Source: PALSA-968 sp964387075
GTDB taxonomy: Bacteria > Bacteroidota > Bacteroidia > B-17B0 > Aurantibacillaceae
Direction: 5' to 3'
DNA length: 64,000 nt
Assembly (NCBI GenBank): GCA_964387075.1
Contig: CAYLVB010000005.1
Location: 310,001-374,000 of the forward strand
The translations under genes and the position numbers were made by a program. The notes under the pieces were generated by a model. It worked only from the letters and a program-made list of their open reading frames with translations, searched no databases and was not told the origin of the DNA. Numbering within the stretch: position 1 is the first letter of the stretch; the number at the start of each line of letters is the position of its first letter. Below, one piece after another: positions 43,430 to 53,386 of the stretch.

Positions 43430-44731
43430 CTAAAGGGCTTTTATAACTTCCTCCAGGGCAATGCCCCGCGAACCTTTTATAAGAATGGTCTTTTGTTTGG
43501 CGGGGTTCTTTTGCAAATACTCGAGCGCCTTCTCCGAAGAAACGAAACTTTTTTCCTTTTGCAGCGCCGAGAAGATCGGACCTACCAGGATGTAATCTTC
43601 CATTTTTTTCTCACGAAGCAATTGCAGGATCAGGGCGTGTTCCTTAAATGCCTCGCCGCCCAGCTCAAGCATATCGCCCAGCACCAGCATTTTGTTCTGG
43701 AACTGCATCTGCGAAAAGTTCTCAATGGCCAGGCTCATGCTGCTGGGATTGGCGTTGTAATGATCGAGGATCAATACATTGTTAGCCGTTTTGTGCAATT
43801 GCGAACGGTTATTGGTAGGCACGTAGCCTTCTATCGCTTCCCGCACAAGATCATCTTCCACTTTGAAGAAATTTCCTACGCAGGCGGCGCACAAAGCGTT
43901 GTAATAATTGTAAACCCCTACCACGTTGGATTTTACATACGGCGCGTCCTTTAGTTCATGAGCTGCGTAACGCGTTCTCCAGGCCAGCTCAACAAATAAA
44001 TTGCTCTCGCTGTACTTACCCACGATGTCGTATAGTTTTTTTGTTCCGTAAGTAACCTTGTTGTTCTGCGCGCTCAGTTCCATCAGCACATCATCATCGC
44101 CATGCACGAAAACGGTGCCGTTCTTTTCTTTCAGGTAGCGGTACATCTCGCTCTTTCCTTTTTTCACCCCTTCAATGCCGCCAAAACCTTCGAGGTGGGC
44201 TTTACCGATATTGGTAATGACGCCGAAACCGGGTTCCGCTATTTTGCAAAGCGCATCGATCTCTCCCTGGTGATTGGCGCCCATTTCAACCACAGCCATT
44301 TCATGTTCCTTTGTTATGGAGAGCAAGGTTAACGGTACGCCAATGTGATTATTTAAATTTCCCTGTGTATACTGTACTCTGAACTTTTTGGAAAGTACCG
44401 CATACATCAACTCCTTGGTGGTTGTTTTGCCGTTACTGCCTGTAATAGCTATCACGGGTATATCAAATTGCCTGCGGTGATGATTGGCGAGGTCCTGCAG
44501 GGCCTTCAGCACATCCGCAACTAGGATGAATTTGTCGCTAGTGCCAGCGTCTTTCTCGTCAACCACGGCATAAGCGCAACCGCCTTCAATGGCTTTGGCG
44601 GCAAATTTATTGCCGTTGAAGTTATCGCCCTTCAAAGCGAAGAAAAGCGCACCTTTCTCGATCTTGCGGGTGTCGGTGCAAACCTTCTGCCCGCAGTTCA
44701 GAAAAATATCGTGTAGTTTTTTTATTTCCAT
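43430..44731 (-). CDS. murF: UDP-N-acetylmuramoyl-tripeptide--D-alanyl-D-alanine ligase
   Basis: This cytoplasmic Mur ligase adds D-Ala-D-Ala to the UDP-MurNAc tripeptide, the last soluble step of peptidoglycan precursor synthesis. Residues about 1-85 form the substrate domain (CTDTRKIEKGALFFALKG). The ATP loop is ITGSNGKTTTKE (about 96-107), followed by NLNNHIGVPLTLL, VEMGANHQGEI and ILDHYNANPSSM, then the C-terminal ligase domain. At 433 residues the length is normal. It follows gldJ, an arrangement also seen in flavobacteria. A terminator lies between the two genes, so it may have its own promoter. Confidence 0.95.
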   Translation of the reverse strand: MEIKKLHDIFLNCGQKVCTDTRKIEKGALFFALKGDNFNGNKFAAKAIEGGCAYAVVDEKDAGTSDKFILVADVLKALQDLANHHRRQFDIPVIAITGSNGKTTTKELMYAVLSKKFRVQYTQGNLNNHIGVPLTLLSITKEHEMAVVEMGANHQGEIDALCKIAEPGFGVITNIGKAHLEGFGGIEGVKKGKSEMYRYLKEKNGTVFVHGDDDVLMELSAQNNKVTYGTKKLYDIVGKYSESNLFVELAWRTRYAAHELKDAPYVKSNVVGVYNYYNALCAACVGNFFKVEDDLVREAIEGYVPTNNRSQLHKTANNVLILDHYNANPSSMSLAIENFSQMQFQNKMLVLGDMLELGGEAFKEHALILQLLREKKMEDYILVGPIFSALQKEKSFVSSEKALEYLQKNPAKQKTILIKGSRGIALEEVIKAL

Positions 44732-44773
44732 AAACCGTTTTTCGGGTTCTTTAATCTTAAAAAATACATTGGC

Positions 44774-44805
44774 ACAAAAAAAACCCAGACGTAACGTCTG
44801 GGTTT
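44774..44805 (-). terminator. Strong terminator after gldJ
   Basis: AAACCCAGACGT (44781-44792) and ACGTCTGGGTTT (44794-44805) are exact complements. On the minus strand the stem is followed by a run of eight T, 19 bases after the gldJ stop. Confidence 0.9.
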
Positions 44806-44823
44806 GAATTTCTATTTTCCCGC

Positions 44824-46446
44824 TTACTTACCAAGACCTGTTGGACTACCCACGCGGGTCATCGCGCAACGGAAACCAATGTAAGCAGCCGCTAATTTCT
44901 CATCGAGGTACCTACGCGAACCGGGGTTCATCCAATAAGCGCGATCGCGCCATGAACCTCCCTTGTACACGCGGCTCCAGTTGTTCACCAGTGATGTTTT
45001 GGCGTATTCGTACATCAGCTTACCTGATTTGTCGGTATACGCGTCCTCACCTTCCTGGTAGTAGATACTTGAGTTCACATCACCATCGAGGTAATCGCGG
45101 TAATCTGAAGTTTTGTAATTACGACGCTCATCGAGCCTGTCCTCCGGTTTCGCGATCGTCACATCCCTCCACATTACGCGGCCGGGGATAGACATCACAA
45201 CTCTTGAAGAATAAGCGGTATCAAGAACATCCTGCGGATCATTCATCAAAGTACCTTTTGAACCGGGCATACCCACTCTTTTGTTCTTGTGGTCGATGGT
45301 ATCTTTATATACCGCTTCGGTGTTGGTCATGATGGTACCATCTGTGGTATCTTTCAATTGTGTTTTGAATACGTTACCACGGAAAGGACGGAACTCATTC
45401 GCGTCAATCGAGGTCAAAGGACGATAGATATCCATTACCCACTCAGAAACGTTACCAGCCATATGGTATAATCCATAATCGTTAGGCCAGAAAGAATATA
45501 CAGGAGCGGTTACGTCAGCGTTATCATTTAAGAAACCTGCAGTACCCATGTAGTCACCGGCACCACGAACGAAGTTCGCGAGCATTTGACCAATGTATTT
45601 TTCGTCGGGGTTACGAACACCGTGACCGTTCCATGAATAAACACGGCGGTCGGTGATACGTTCTCCAATGGTGTTCCCGATCAAACCGTAAGCGGCGTAC
45701 TCCCACTCCGCTTCTGTGGGCAGGCGGTAGTTCGGTAAAAAGATACCGTCTTCCATGCGCACATCACGCTCGGGGTTTGCTTCATCAAATGAAGGTAATT
45801 TTTGTTTCAGCTGACCTTGCCATTTTTTGGCCATATAGGCTTCTGTGCTGAAGTAATCCGCGTCGGTAGGAGTTGGTACGTGGTCTAATAAACCTTCGCG
45901 AATGAGGATGAACTCGTTCACGCGATCGGTACGCCAGGTACAGAAATCGTTTGCCTGTAACCAGTTTATACCTACAACCGGGTAATCACGGTAAGCAGGA
46001 TGGCGCAGGTAATACTCTACGTAAGGCTCGTTATAAGCGAGTTTCTCGCGCCACACCAAAGTATCGGGTAATGCTTTATAATATACCTCGGGGTAAGTAG
46101 GACCGAATACACGGCCTGTCCAATACAGGTATTCGAGATAGGAGAAGTTGGTCACTTCTGTTTCATCTAAGTAGAAAGAAGATACGGTTACGCGGCGCGG
46201 AATGTTGTTCCAGTCGTAAGTTACGTCTGTCTCCGTACGGCCCATGGTATAGGTACCGCCTTCCACCAGAACAAGCCCGGGGCCTGTTTCCTGCTCCTCA
46301 TAAGGCACTTTTTCAAAGCCGCCGTTCTCAGGGGTATTATAGGCCCATCCTGTAACCGGCGACCTTTCGGCACCGCAGGAAGCCAATAAAATAACGGCCG
46401 CCGAAGCTAAGCCAACTGATCTAAACAGGTTCGTTTTCATCATCAT
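44824..46446 (-). CDS. gldJ: Gliding-motility/T9SS lipoprotein GldJ
   Basis: From the Met triplet at 46446 the product has 540 residues. The lipoprotein signal has lipobox LLASC (Cys24). The mature protein has the formylglycine-generating-enzyme-like fold shared by GldJ and GldK: VEGGTYTMGRTETDV, VTVSSFYLDETEVTN, NYRLPTEAEWEYAAYG, YHMAGNVSEWVMDIYRP and YKGGSWRDRAYWMNPGSRR. GldJ is an outer-membrane lipoprotein needed for stability of GldK and function of the type IX system. A longer reading from 46527 would start inside porP and is rejected; a consensus -7 element at 46486-46493 supports the shorter form. The murF/porU/porV neighbourhood is typical for gldJ. Confidence 0.92.
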   Translation of the reverse strand: MMMKTNLFRSVGLASAAVILLASCGAERSPVTGWAYNTPENGGFEKVPYEEQETGPGLVLVEGGTYTMGRTETDVTYDWNNIPRRVTVSSFYLDETEVTNFSYLEYLYWTGRVFGPTYPEVYYKALPDTLVWREKLAYNEPYVEYYLRHPAYRDYPVVGINWLQANDFCTWRTDRVNEFILIREGLLDHVPTPTDADYFSTEAYMAKKWQGQLKQKLPSFDEANPERDVRMEDGIFLPNYRLPTEAEWEYAAYGLIGNTIGERITDRRVYSWNGHGVRNPDEKYIGQMLANFVRGAGDYMGTAGFLNDNADVTAPVYSFWPNDYGLYHMAGNVSEWVMDIYRPLTSIDANEFRPFRGNVFKTQLKDTTDGTIMTNTEAVYKDTIDHKNKRVGMPGSKGTLMNDPQDVLDTAYSSRVVMSIPGRVMWRDVTIAKPEDRLDERRNYKTSDYRDYLDGDVNSSIYYQEGEDAYTDKSGKLMYEYAKTSLVNNWSRVYKGGSWRDRAYWMNPGSRRYLDEKLAAAYIGFRCAMTRVGSPTGLGK

Positions 46447-46485
46447 ACAACAAACTAAGTTTTCTTTTAAACGTAAAAAGTTTAA

Positions 46486-46493
46486 CAAAGTTA
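46486..46493 (-). promoter_or_regulatory. -7 element TAACTTTG for gldJ
   Basis: On the minus strand TAACTTTG lies between the porP stop and the gldJ start, 39 bases before the first Met. It indicates a gldJ transcript independent of porP. Confidence 0.6.
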
Positions 46494-46511
46494 CAATTAT
46501 TTTCAAGATTC

Positions 46512-47474
46512 TTAGAAAGATGGGCAACTAACCGTACGGAACTTCTTGTGTTTCGGGCGGCAGTTAAGCTGGATCTGCATGGAAAGCTCGTGCGATCCGG
46601 CCGATACGTTGGCTAATTTCGAGATAGTTACGTCATAGCTGTATCCGAACTTAAAGTTCGAGGTTTGGTACCCGAAAAGGGCGATGACCGCATCCTGGTT
46701 TCTGTACCAGAGACCGGCTACCACATTGCTTTTTACGAAATATAGACCTAAGTTAAGTTGCTGAAATTGACCCTGATACTGATAAAGTACGTTTGGGCTC
46801 AGGTAAACCTCGTTATCCTTTTGAAGGGGGATGATAGCACCTGCGTGACCGGTATATTTACGGGGCAGTGGGCTATGCGAAATGAAGGCTTCTTCAGGTT
46901 GAGTTAAATGATGGACAGCGAAACCAAAGAAATAACGCTTGCTGTAACCCAGAATACCGGCCGATACGTCGGCAGCGCGTTTTGTGATAACGGGGTAACC
47001 ATTCGGGATCTCGTTGGTATTATATACGAAACCACGGCGGCGGTCGATCATATCACCAAAGGTTAATTTGGTCCAATCGAGCGATTTTTGGTGGTAAGTA
47101 CCCTGTAAACCAAACTTTAGGGAGAACTCGCGGCTCACGTTAAGCTGGTATGAATACATAAAGCTGGCATCCAATGTGTTAATAGTGCTGTTACCCGCAC
47201 GATCATGCACCACTAAAAGACCAATACCACCGGATAGGTTATCCATGTGTTGGTCGTAAGAAGCGCTGTAAGTAATGTAGGTTTTATAGAAGCCGGGCCA
47301 TTCGTTTCGGTAATTGAGGCAAAAGCGTGGGCATCGCGCCGTTCCTGCGAAAGCAGGGTTTAGATAGAGAGGATTGGCGTAAAATTGTGTGAACTCTGCG
47401 TCTTGCGCCTTCAGCTCAGTATCAACGACCAGACTCAATAGAACTACCAGGATGCATGTAATTTTTCTAATCAT
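46512..47474 (-). CDS. porP: Type IX secretion protein PorP/SprF
   Basis: From ATG 47474 (IRKITCILVVLLSLVV) the product has 320 residues with a signal peptide ending TELKAQ. The mature start DAEFTQFYANPLYLNPAFAG is the hallmark of PorP/SprF proteins, which are outer-membrane barrels linking the T9SS rings or assisting cell-surface adhesin export. Further family segments are YRNEWPGFY, SYDQHMDNLSGGIGLL and GYQTSNFKFGYSYDVTISK, with the Cys-rich end typical of the family. An in-frame start eight codons upstream is less likely. It has a full consensus promoter and is divergent from porU. Confidence 0.93.
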   Translation of the reverse strand: MIRKITCILVVLLSLVVDTELKAQDAEFTQFYANPLYLNPAFAGTARCPRFCLNYRNEWPGFYKTYITYSASYDQHMDNLSGGIGLLVVHDRAGNSTINTLDASFMYSYQLNVSREFSLKFGLQGTYHQKSLDWTKLTFGDMIDRRRGFVYNTNEIPNGYPVITKRAADVSAGILGYSKRYFFGFAVHHLTQPEEAFISHSPLPRKYTGHAGAIIPLQKDNEVYLSPNVLYQYQGQFQQLNLGLYFVKSNVVAGLWYRNQDAVIALFGYQTSNFKFGYSYDVTISKLANVSAGSHELSMQIQLNCRPKHKKFRTVSCPSF

Positions 47475-47502
47475 ATATCGGCGAGATATAAAGTTCAATT
47501 TA

Positions 47503-47531
47503 CAAAAATAACCTTTTTATTTGTTTTTCAA
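47503..47531 (-). promoter_or_regulatory. Promoter TTG-N18-TATTTTTG for porP
   Basis: On the minus strand TTG (47529-47531), 18 bases, TATTTTTG (47503-47510). It ends 28 bases before the porP ATG and lies in the region shared with porU. Confidence 0.78.
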
Positions 47532-47598
47532 AAAAAATTTAAGGGCAATAATGTATTAATTCTTACGTTTAAGGTTTCGAACAGGTTTCAGTAAAAGT

Positions 47599-50500
47599 AT
47601 GGAAATGAGCAGAAAAGTGAAAGAAATAGTTATAAACGCCCTATTAACCCTTGTTTTGTGCAGTGCTTACTCACAAAGCGCCCGCCAGGGCCAGCTTTTA
47701 GACCTTCCCAAGGAAGGTACGCGTATTAACTGGATGAAGCCCTCCGGTTTCCAGAAGCAGGGAAAAACGCAGCGCGTGTTGGCTTTTGATAATGTAAGCT
47801 ATTTCGAAGAAAAAAGTTACCTCCCCTATCTTTTCCTGACCACTCCCTGCGGCACATCTAAATTGGTGCCTGAAATAACCGCCATTGAAGTTGCCGCACT
47901 TAGCGCCGAAGAAGAAAGCTGCGTGAACAAGAGCTACCTCACCAACGATTTTGAGATCCTGGAAACACAAACGCTCTACGCGCAAAAAACACCTCAGGCC
48001 TATGCCAAAATGGTGCCCCTGCGCATCAATAAACAAAGCGGAAAAATTGAAAAGCTCCTGGCTTATTCCGTGAATTGGAAAGCGAGCGGCGAAGCGATCT
48101 CCTCGAGAGAACAACAGGCTTCCACCCTCTTCGTTTCAAACTCCGTACTGGCAACCGGCAAATGGTATAAGATCGGCACAACCGATAACGCCATTTACAA
48201 GATCGACAAAGCCTTCCTGCAAAAGCTCGGTATCAACACCTCTTCGATCGACCCGCGTAACATCCGGATCTATGGTAACGGCGGAGAAATGCTTGCAGAA
48301 CATAACAACAGTTTTCATTACGACGACCTCAACGAGAACGCCATTTACGTGCAGGGAGAAGCTGACGGAAGTTTCGATAACAACGATTACATTTTGTTCT
48401 ACGGGCAATCGCCCCACAAATGGAGATACAACGCCGGAGCTTTCAATTCAACCAGTGGCTTTTGTACCCCGCGTTACAGTCGCATCAAACACTTTTATTC
48501 CGACACCGTTTTCTATTTCCTCACGGTTGGAACCACGCCCGGCAAACGCGTGCAGCAGCAGGCTTCTTCTACATTGGCACCCACGTATACCGTTACCGGT
48601 TTCGATGATTGCCAGTACCATGAGAACGACGGCGCCAACCTGGTGAAATCAGGACGCGAAATGTACGGCGAGAATTTCGAGAACCAGGCCACCTACAGCT
48701 TCAACTTCGGTTTTCCTTCGGCGCAGAGCGACACCGTTTGGATAAAGGCGAGTATCCTGGGCAGGCGTCCTGATCCCGGTATAGGTCTTCCTCCCGGCGC
48801 GTTCGATATCAATTATCCCGGCGGAAGTTACACCGTGTATTTTAGCACTACCTGCGCCGACTACGATTGCGATGTGGGCAAAGATCTGTCGGGCTGTACC
48901 TCGCAGTATTTCATTAATTCGGGTTCATCCAATATTTCTATAAGTGTTAACCGCAAATACAACGACGAAAGCGGTTGGCTCAATTACCTTTGGGTGATGG
49001 CGCGGCGTAACATGATCATGATCGGTAATCAAATGCCGTTCATGGATTATCGAAGTGTGGGCGCCGGAAAGGTCTCGCAATACAATCTTAGCAGCGGTAT
49101 ATCCGGCTTACGTATCTGGGATGTTACGAATGGCATCACGGTGGCCGAACAGCAAACCACTTTCTCTTCCGGGATACACAGTTTCGTGTTACCTACGGAT
49201 ACATTGAGAAAGTTCATCGCCTTTGACGGGACCAATTACAAAACGCCCGGCTATTCGGCAGAAATTGCCAACCAGGACCTGCATTCGGTGCAACCGGTCG
49301 ATTATGTGGTGGTTGCCCATCCCATGTTCCTGTCGCATGCACAGCAATTGGCCGACCTGCATGCCAAGCACGAAAAATTCACTTCGGTGGTTGTCACGCC
49401 CCAACAGATCTACAACGAATTCTCTTCGGGCGCGCAGGATATCAGCGCAATCCGCCTCTTCATGCGCATGCTTTACAAAAGAGCTACACCGGGCAACGGC
49501 CCCAAGCATTTGTTGATCTACGGCGATGGTTCTTATGATATGAAGGATCTCAACCTAAGCACCAACAGTAATTTCGTTCCTACTTATCAAAGTTATAATT
49601 CGGCAAGTTATATCTCTTCAAAAAGCGGCGATGATTTTTATGGACTGCTGGACGATAACGAAGGACAATACGACTGTTGTGGAAATCCCGATGGGATCAT
49701 TGATATTGGTATTGGACGCCTCACGGTAAGAAATTTATCCGAGGCTGACATTGTTCTGAACAAGATACAGACCTATTATGCCCGGAAGATCCCTACCTCT
49801 TCCTGCTGCGAAGGCGTGAATGCCAACGCCGAGGATTGGAGGAACTGGGTTTGCCTGATAGCCGACGATGCCAACCCGGGTGGGCAATGGGAGATCACTT
49901 TCGTTACCCAATCGGAGAGTTTTGCTTCCTCCATGGGCGCAAACAAACGTTATAATATCGACAAGATCTATGAAGACGCCTACAAAGTTGTTACAGTTCC
50001 GGGCGGGCGCCGTTACCCGGATGTGGTGAACGCCATCAATAGCCGGATCGCGCGCGGGGCTTTGATCATTGGTTATTCGGGTCACGGTGGAGAGCTTGGT
50101 CTTTCGCACGAGGAGGTGATCACGGTGAACCAGATCAAATCGTGGAACAACATCAACAACCTGCCTTTGTTCTTTACCGCTACCTGCGAGTTCAGCCGCT
50201 TTGATGATCCTGACCGCACCTCCGCGGGAGAATATGTTTTATTGAATCCGGAAGGCGGAGGCATCGGTTTGTTCACTACCACGCGCCTCGCTTTTGCCAG
50301 CGATGGTATTTCGTTAGGATCTACCTTCTACCCGGCGGCCGTGAACAAACTGAGCAACGGAAAATATCCAACCATGGGCGATATCATCCGCAAAACAAAA
50401 CAGGCGCAGCCCAATTACCTGCACTTCACACTTTTGGGCGACCCTGCATTGACACTGTCTTACCCGAAGGAAAATGTTACTACCTCCAAGATCAACAATA

Positions 50501-51552
50501 AGATAACAGTGACCGGCGTTGCCGATACGCTTTCGGCTCTCGGAAAATATACGGTAACCGGTTTCATTGCTGATACGAACGGAAATAAAGTAAATACCTT
50601 CAACGGAACAATTTATCCAACCATATTTGATAAGCCCGTGCTTTTAAGTTTGCTGGACAATGCCAATAACGGTATCTCGTATAATTTTTACCTGCAGAAG
50701 AACGCGATCTACCGTGGCAAGGCCTCTGTTGTGAACGGAGATTTTTCTTTCACCTGCATAATTCCTAAGGACATCATGTACAATTACGGATTGGGTAAGA
50801 TCAGTTATTACGCCCAGGCCGATACTACCGACGCGGCCGGTTTTTACGTACAGGCCATGGTGGGCGGAACCAGCGCTAACCCTGTAAATGATAATGTAGG
50901 TCCGGGCGTAAAACTTTTTATGAACGACAATCAATTTGTATCGGGCGGTTTGACCAACACCGATCCTTACATCTATGCCGAGATCAATGACTCTTCGGGT
51001 ATAAACACGACGGGAAATGGATTGGGGCATGATATCGTAGCCACGCTGGATGGAAATTCGGCGCGCGCTTATGTGCTCAACGATTATTACCAGGCCGACC
51101 TGAACAAATACCAGTCGGGAAAGATAAAATACCAGGTAAATAATTTAACGGAAGGTACGCATCACATGAACCTGAAAGTGTGGGATATCTTAAATAATTC
51201 AAGCACCAGCGCAACAGATTTCGTAGTTGCAAAATCCGCGGAGGTGGCCCTGGCGCATGTGCTCAACTACCCCAACCCTTTCTCTACCGCAACTAAATTC
51301 TTTGTAGAACATAACCAGAATTGCGATGAGCTTGATGTTCAAGTGCAGGTATTTACAATAACCGGCAAGATCGTAAAAACCCTGCAACAGATCGTTCAGA
51401 ACGAAGGCTTCCGCACGCAGGGTATAGATTGGGACGGACGGGACGATTATGGTGATAAACTTGCAAAAGGCGTGTATATCTATAAAGTTACTGTAAGGAA
51501 CGGGATAGGCAGTAAAGCAGACAAGATAGAAAAGCTGGTTATTTTAAATTAA
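47599..51552 (+). CDS. porU: Type IX secretion sortase PorU
   Basis: The 1317-residue surface enzyme removes the C-terminal signal of T9SS cargo and attaches A-LPS. It has a signal peptide (about 1-27, ending SAYSQS), a long N-terminal beta-rich region (30-560) and a gingipain-like C25 peptidase domain (about 560-960). The domain includes KHLLIYGDGSYDMK, the catalytic His829 (GYSGHGGE) and Cys863 (FTATCEFSRFDDP). The C-terminus carries a T9SS sorting-like domain (NYPNPFSTATKFF, GIDWDGRDDYGDKL, KGVYIYKVTV). The length is typical of PorU. It is co-directional with porV, 29 bases apart, as in other Bacteroidota. Confidence 0.96.
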   Translation: MEMSRKVKEIVINALLTLVLCSAYSQSARQGQLLDLPKEGTRINWMKPSGFQKQGKTQRVLAFDNVSYFEEKSYLPYLFLTTPCGTSKLVPEITAIEVAALSAEEESCVNKSYLTNDFEILETQTLYAQKTPQAYAKMVPLRINKQSGKIEKLLAYSVNWKASGEAISSREQQASTLFVSNSVLATGKWYKIGTTDNAIYKIDKAFLQKLGINTSSIDPRNIRIYGNGGEMLAEHNNSFHYDDLNENAIYVQGEADGSFDNNDYILFYGQSPHKWRYNAGAFNSTSGFCTPRYSRIKHFYSDTVFYFLTVGTTPGKRVQQQASSTLAPTYTVTGFDDCQYHENDGANLVKSGREMYGENFENQATYSFNFGFPSAQSDTVWIKASILGRRPDPGIGLPPGAFDINYPGGSYTVYFSTTCADYDCDVGKDLSGCTSQYFINSGSSNISISVNRKYNDESGWLNYLWVMARRNMIMIGNQMPFMDYRSVGAGKVSQYNLSSGISGLRIWDVTNGITVAEQQTTFSSGIHSFVLPTDTLRKFIAFDGTNYKTPGYSAEIANQDLHSVQPVDYVVVAHPMFLSHAQQLADLHAKHEKFTSVVVTPQQIYNEFSSGAQDISAIRLFMRMLYKRATPGNGPKHLLIYGDGSYDMKDLNLSTNSNFVPTYQSYNSASYISSKSGDDFYGLLDDNEGQYDCCGNPDGIIDIGIGRLTVRNLSEADIVLNKIQTYYARKIPTSSCCEGVNANAEDWRNWVCLIADDANPGGQWEITFVTQSESFASSMGANKRYNIDKIYEDAYKVVTVPGGRRYPDVVNAINSRIARGALIIGYSGHGGELGLSHEEVITVNQIKSWNNINNLPLFFTATCEFSRFDDPDRTSAGEYVLLNPEGGGIGLFTTTRLAFASDGISLGSTFYPAAVNKLSNGKYPTMGDIIRKTKQAQPNYLHFTLLGDPALTLSYPKENVTTSKINNKITVTGVADTLSALGKYTVTGFIADTNGNKVNTFNGTIYPTIFDKPVLLSLLDNANNGISYNFYLQKNAIYRGKASVVNGDFSFTCIIPKDIMYNYGLGKISYYAQADTTDAAGFYVQAMVGGTSANPVNDNVGPGVKLFMNDNQFVSGGLTNTDPYIYAEINDSSGINTTGNGLGHDIVATLDGNSARAYVLNDYYQADLNKYQSGKIKYQVNNLTEGTHHMNLKVWDILNNSSTSATDFVVAKSAEVALAHVLNYPNPFSTATKFFVEHNQNCDELDVQVQVFTITGKIVKTLQQIVQNEGFRTQGIDWDGRDDYGDKLAKGVYIYKVTVRNGIGSKADKIEKLVILN

Positions 51553-51581
51553 TTTTTTAAATTCGTAAGCTTTTTGACGGA

Positions 51582-52817
51582 ATGAATAAAGGAATTGTTT
51601 TTGGGATCTTGGGCAGCGCGTTCTTTGTGCAGGCTTTTTCGCAATCCTCCATTAATTACAACAAGGGTGGTATCAATACGGTAACTACCGCGGTTCCTTT
51701 TTTACTGATCACTCCCGATTCACGTGGCGGCGCTTTGGGCGATTGCGGCGTGGCTTCTTCGCCCGACGCGAACTCCATGCACTGGAACCCCGCCAAATAC
51801 GTGATGGCCGATAAGGATTTTGGCCTTTCTATGTCCTACACACCCTGGTTACGCCAATTGGTGCCCGACATTAGTTTATCTTATTTAGCGGGTTACAAGA
51901 AGATCGGGAAGATGGCGGCGGTGGCCGGATCGCTGCGTTATTTCACTTTAGGAAGCATTCAATTTACGGATATCAACGGAGGTAATATTGGAACCTATAA
52001 GCCCGCTGAGATCGCGGTTGACGGTGGGTACAGCCAAAAACTGGGCCCTACTTTTTCGGCAGGCATCGCCATGCGGTATATCTATTCGAACCTCACCAAC
52101 AGCATTCCTTTGCCTAACGGAACTTCTACGCATCCCGGCACCTCCTTCGCGGTGGACGTGGCTATGTATTACCTCAATAAGAAAGTGAAACTCGAAAGCA
52201 AGAACGCCGAAGTAAGCGGCGGACTGAACATTTCGAACGTGGGAGCCAAGATCTCTTACACTGATAACGCCACCACCCAATCAAAGGATTTTATTCCGAT
52301 CCAAATGCGCCTGGGCGGTGGTTTGAAAATTCACCTCGACGAGACCAACACCGTTACCTTTCTTGCTGACCTCACAAAATTATTAGTGCCTACTCCACCC
52401 AAATATAAACTTGATGCAAACGGGCAAAAAATCCCTGATGGCAGCGGCGGTTATGAAATTGAAGCGGGCAAAGATCCTTATCGCAGCATCACTTCGGGTA
52501 TCTTAGGTTCTTTCAACGATGCGCCGGGCGGAGCTAAAGAAGAATTAAAAGAGATCAACAAGGGCATAGGCATGGAATACTGGTACGACAACCTGGTGGC
52601 CTTCCGGATGGGCTTCTTCCATGAAGATAAGACCAAAGGGAACCGCCAATACCTCACCTTCGGTATGGGCATTAAATACAGCGTGTTCGCTATCGACATG
52701 GCTTACCTCGTTCCGATTTCGCAGCGCAATCCTTTACAAAACACCTTACGCTTTAGCCTGGCCTTTGATTTCGCGGCAGCTAAGAAAAGTGACGATTCTA
52801 ATCAACCGCCCCACTAA
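51582..52817 (+). CDS. porV: Type IX secretion outer-membrane shuttle PorV (LptO)
   Basis: The 411-residue FadL-like barrel carries cargo from the SprA translocon to PorU. It has a signal peptide (1-20, ending AFSQS). Family-specific stretches are TTAVPFLLITPDSRGGALGD, SMHWNPAKYVMADKD, MSYTPWLRQLVPDISLSYLA and a C-terminal LRFSLAFDF strand; the ITPDSRGGALGD segment is diagnostic. It is encoded directly after porU. The stop overlaps the stop of the convergent ubiX by four bases. Confidence 0.96.
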   Translation: MNKGIVFGILGSAFFVQAFSQSSINYNKGGINTVTTAVPFLLITPDSRGGALGDCGVASSPDANSMHWNPAKYVMADKDFGLSMSYTPWLRQLVPDISLSYLAGYKKIGKMAAVAGSLRYFTLGSIQFTDINGGNIGTYKPAEIAVDGGYSQKLGPTFSAGIAMRYIYSNLTNSIPLPNGTSTHPGTSFAVDVAMYYLNKKVKLESKNAEVSGGLNISNVGAKISYTDNATTQSKDFIPIQMRLGGGLKIHLDETNTVTFLADLTKLLVPTPPKYKLDANGQKIPDGSGGYEIEAGKDPYRSITSGILGSFNDAPGGAKEELKEINKGIGMEYWYDNLVAFRMGFFHEDKTKGNRQYLTFGMGIKYSVFAIDMAYLVPISQRNPLQNTLRFSLAFDFAAAKKSDDSNQPPH

Positions 52818-53386
52818 TCTTTCTCGTTCCATTTAAAGGACTTCACCTCCAAACCCGCCAACGAAAGCGCGCGGTTCGTAACAGTTTTTGCCATGTCCTC
52901 AAAATTCTTCGGCTTGCTGTAGAACGATGGAGAAGCGGGGCAAATAATGCCGCCGGCCAGGGTAACCGTTTCCATGTTCTTGATGTGGATGTAATTGAGC
53001 GGTGTATCGCGCGTAAGAAGGATGAGCTTTCTTCTTTCCTTCAGCATCACATCGGCCGCGCGCGTGATGAGATCGTTGCTGATCCCGGCCGCGATCCTTC
53101 CCAACGTTCCCATGCTGCAGGGACAAACGATCAGCGAAGAATAAGTGGAAGATCCGGAAGCGAAAGGCGCGTTGAAATCATTTTTGCCGAAAAAAGTGAA
53201 AGGATACTTTTTGTAGTTCTTGTTCCCTAATTCAACCTCCCAAACCTCTTTGGCATTATCGCTCATCACCACAGCCACATGCTTTATCTGCGACTTACAC
53301 TCCAGCAAAGTATCTAATAATACTTTGGCGTACACCGCGCCACTGGCACCTGTAACCGCAACAGCTATGTTCAATTTACTGGGCAT
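52814..53386 (-). CDS. ubiX: Flavin prenyltransferase UbiX
   Basis: The 190-residue enzyme joins dimethylallyl phosphate to FMN, making the prenylated flavin used by UbiD-type decarboxylases. Signatures are VAVTGASGAVYAKVLLDTLL at the N-terminus, SSLIVCPCSMGTLGRIAAGI with the FMN site, LITRAADVMLKERRKLILLT and the prenyl-binding RDTPLNYIH, then ICPASPSFY. The start overlaps the preceding barrel gene by eleven bases, so it is the last gene of the dxs operon. No ubiD is seen in the window. Confidence 0.95.
   Translation of the reverse strand: MPSKLNIAVAVTGASGAVYAKVLLDTLLECKSQIKHVAVVMSDNAKEVWEVELGNKNYKKYPFTFFGKNDFNAPFASGSSTYSSLIVCPCSMGTLGRIAAGISNDLITRAADVMLKERRKLILLTRDTPLNYIHIKNMETVTLAGGIICPASPSFYSKPKNFEDMAKTVTNRALSLAGLEVKSFKWNEKD

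Noticed and set aside
46447..46527. Upstream start giving gldJ 27 extra residues
   Set aside because: It would begin inside porP and upstream of a consensus -7 element, and would place an extra segment before a clean lipoprotein signal.
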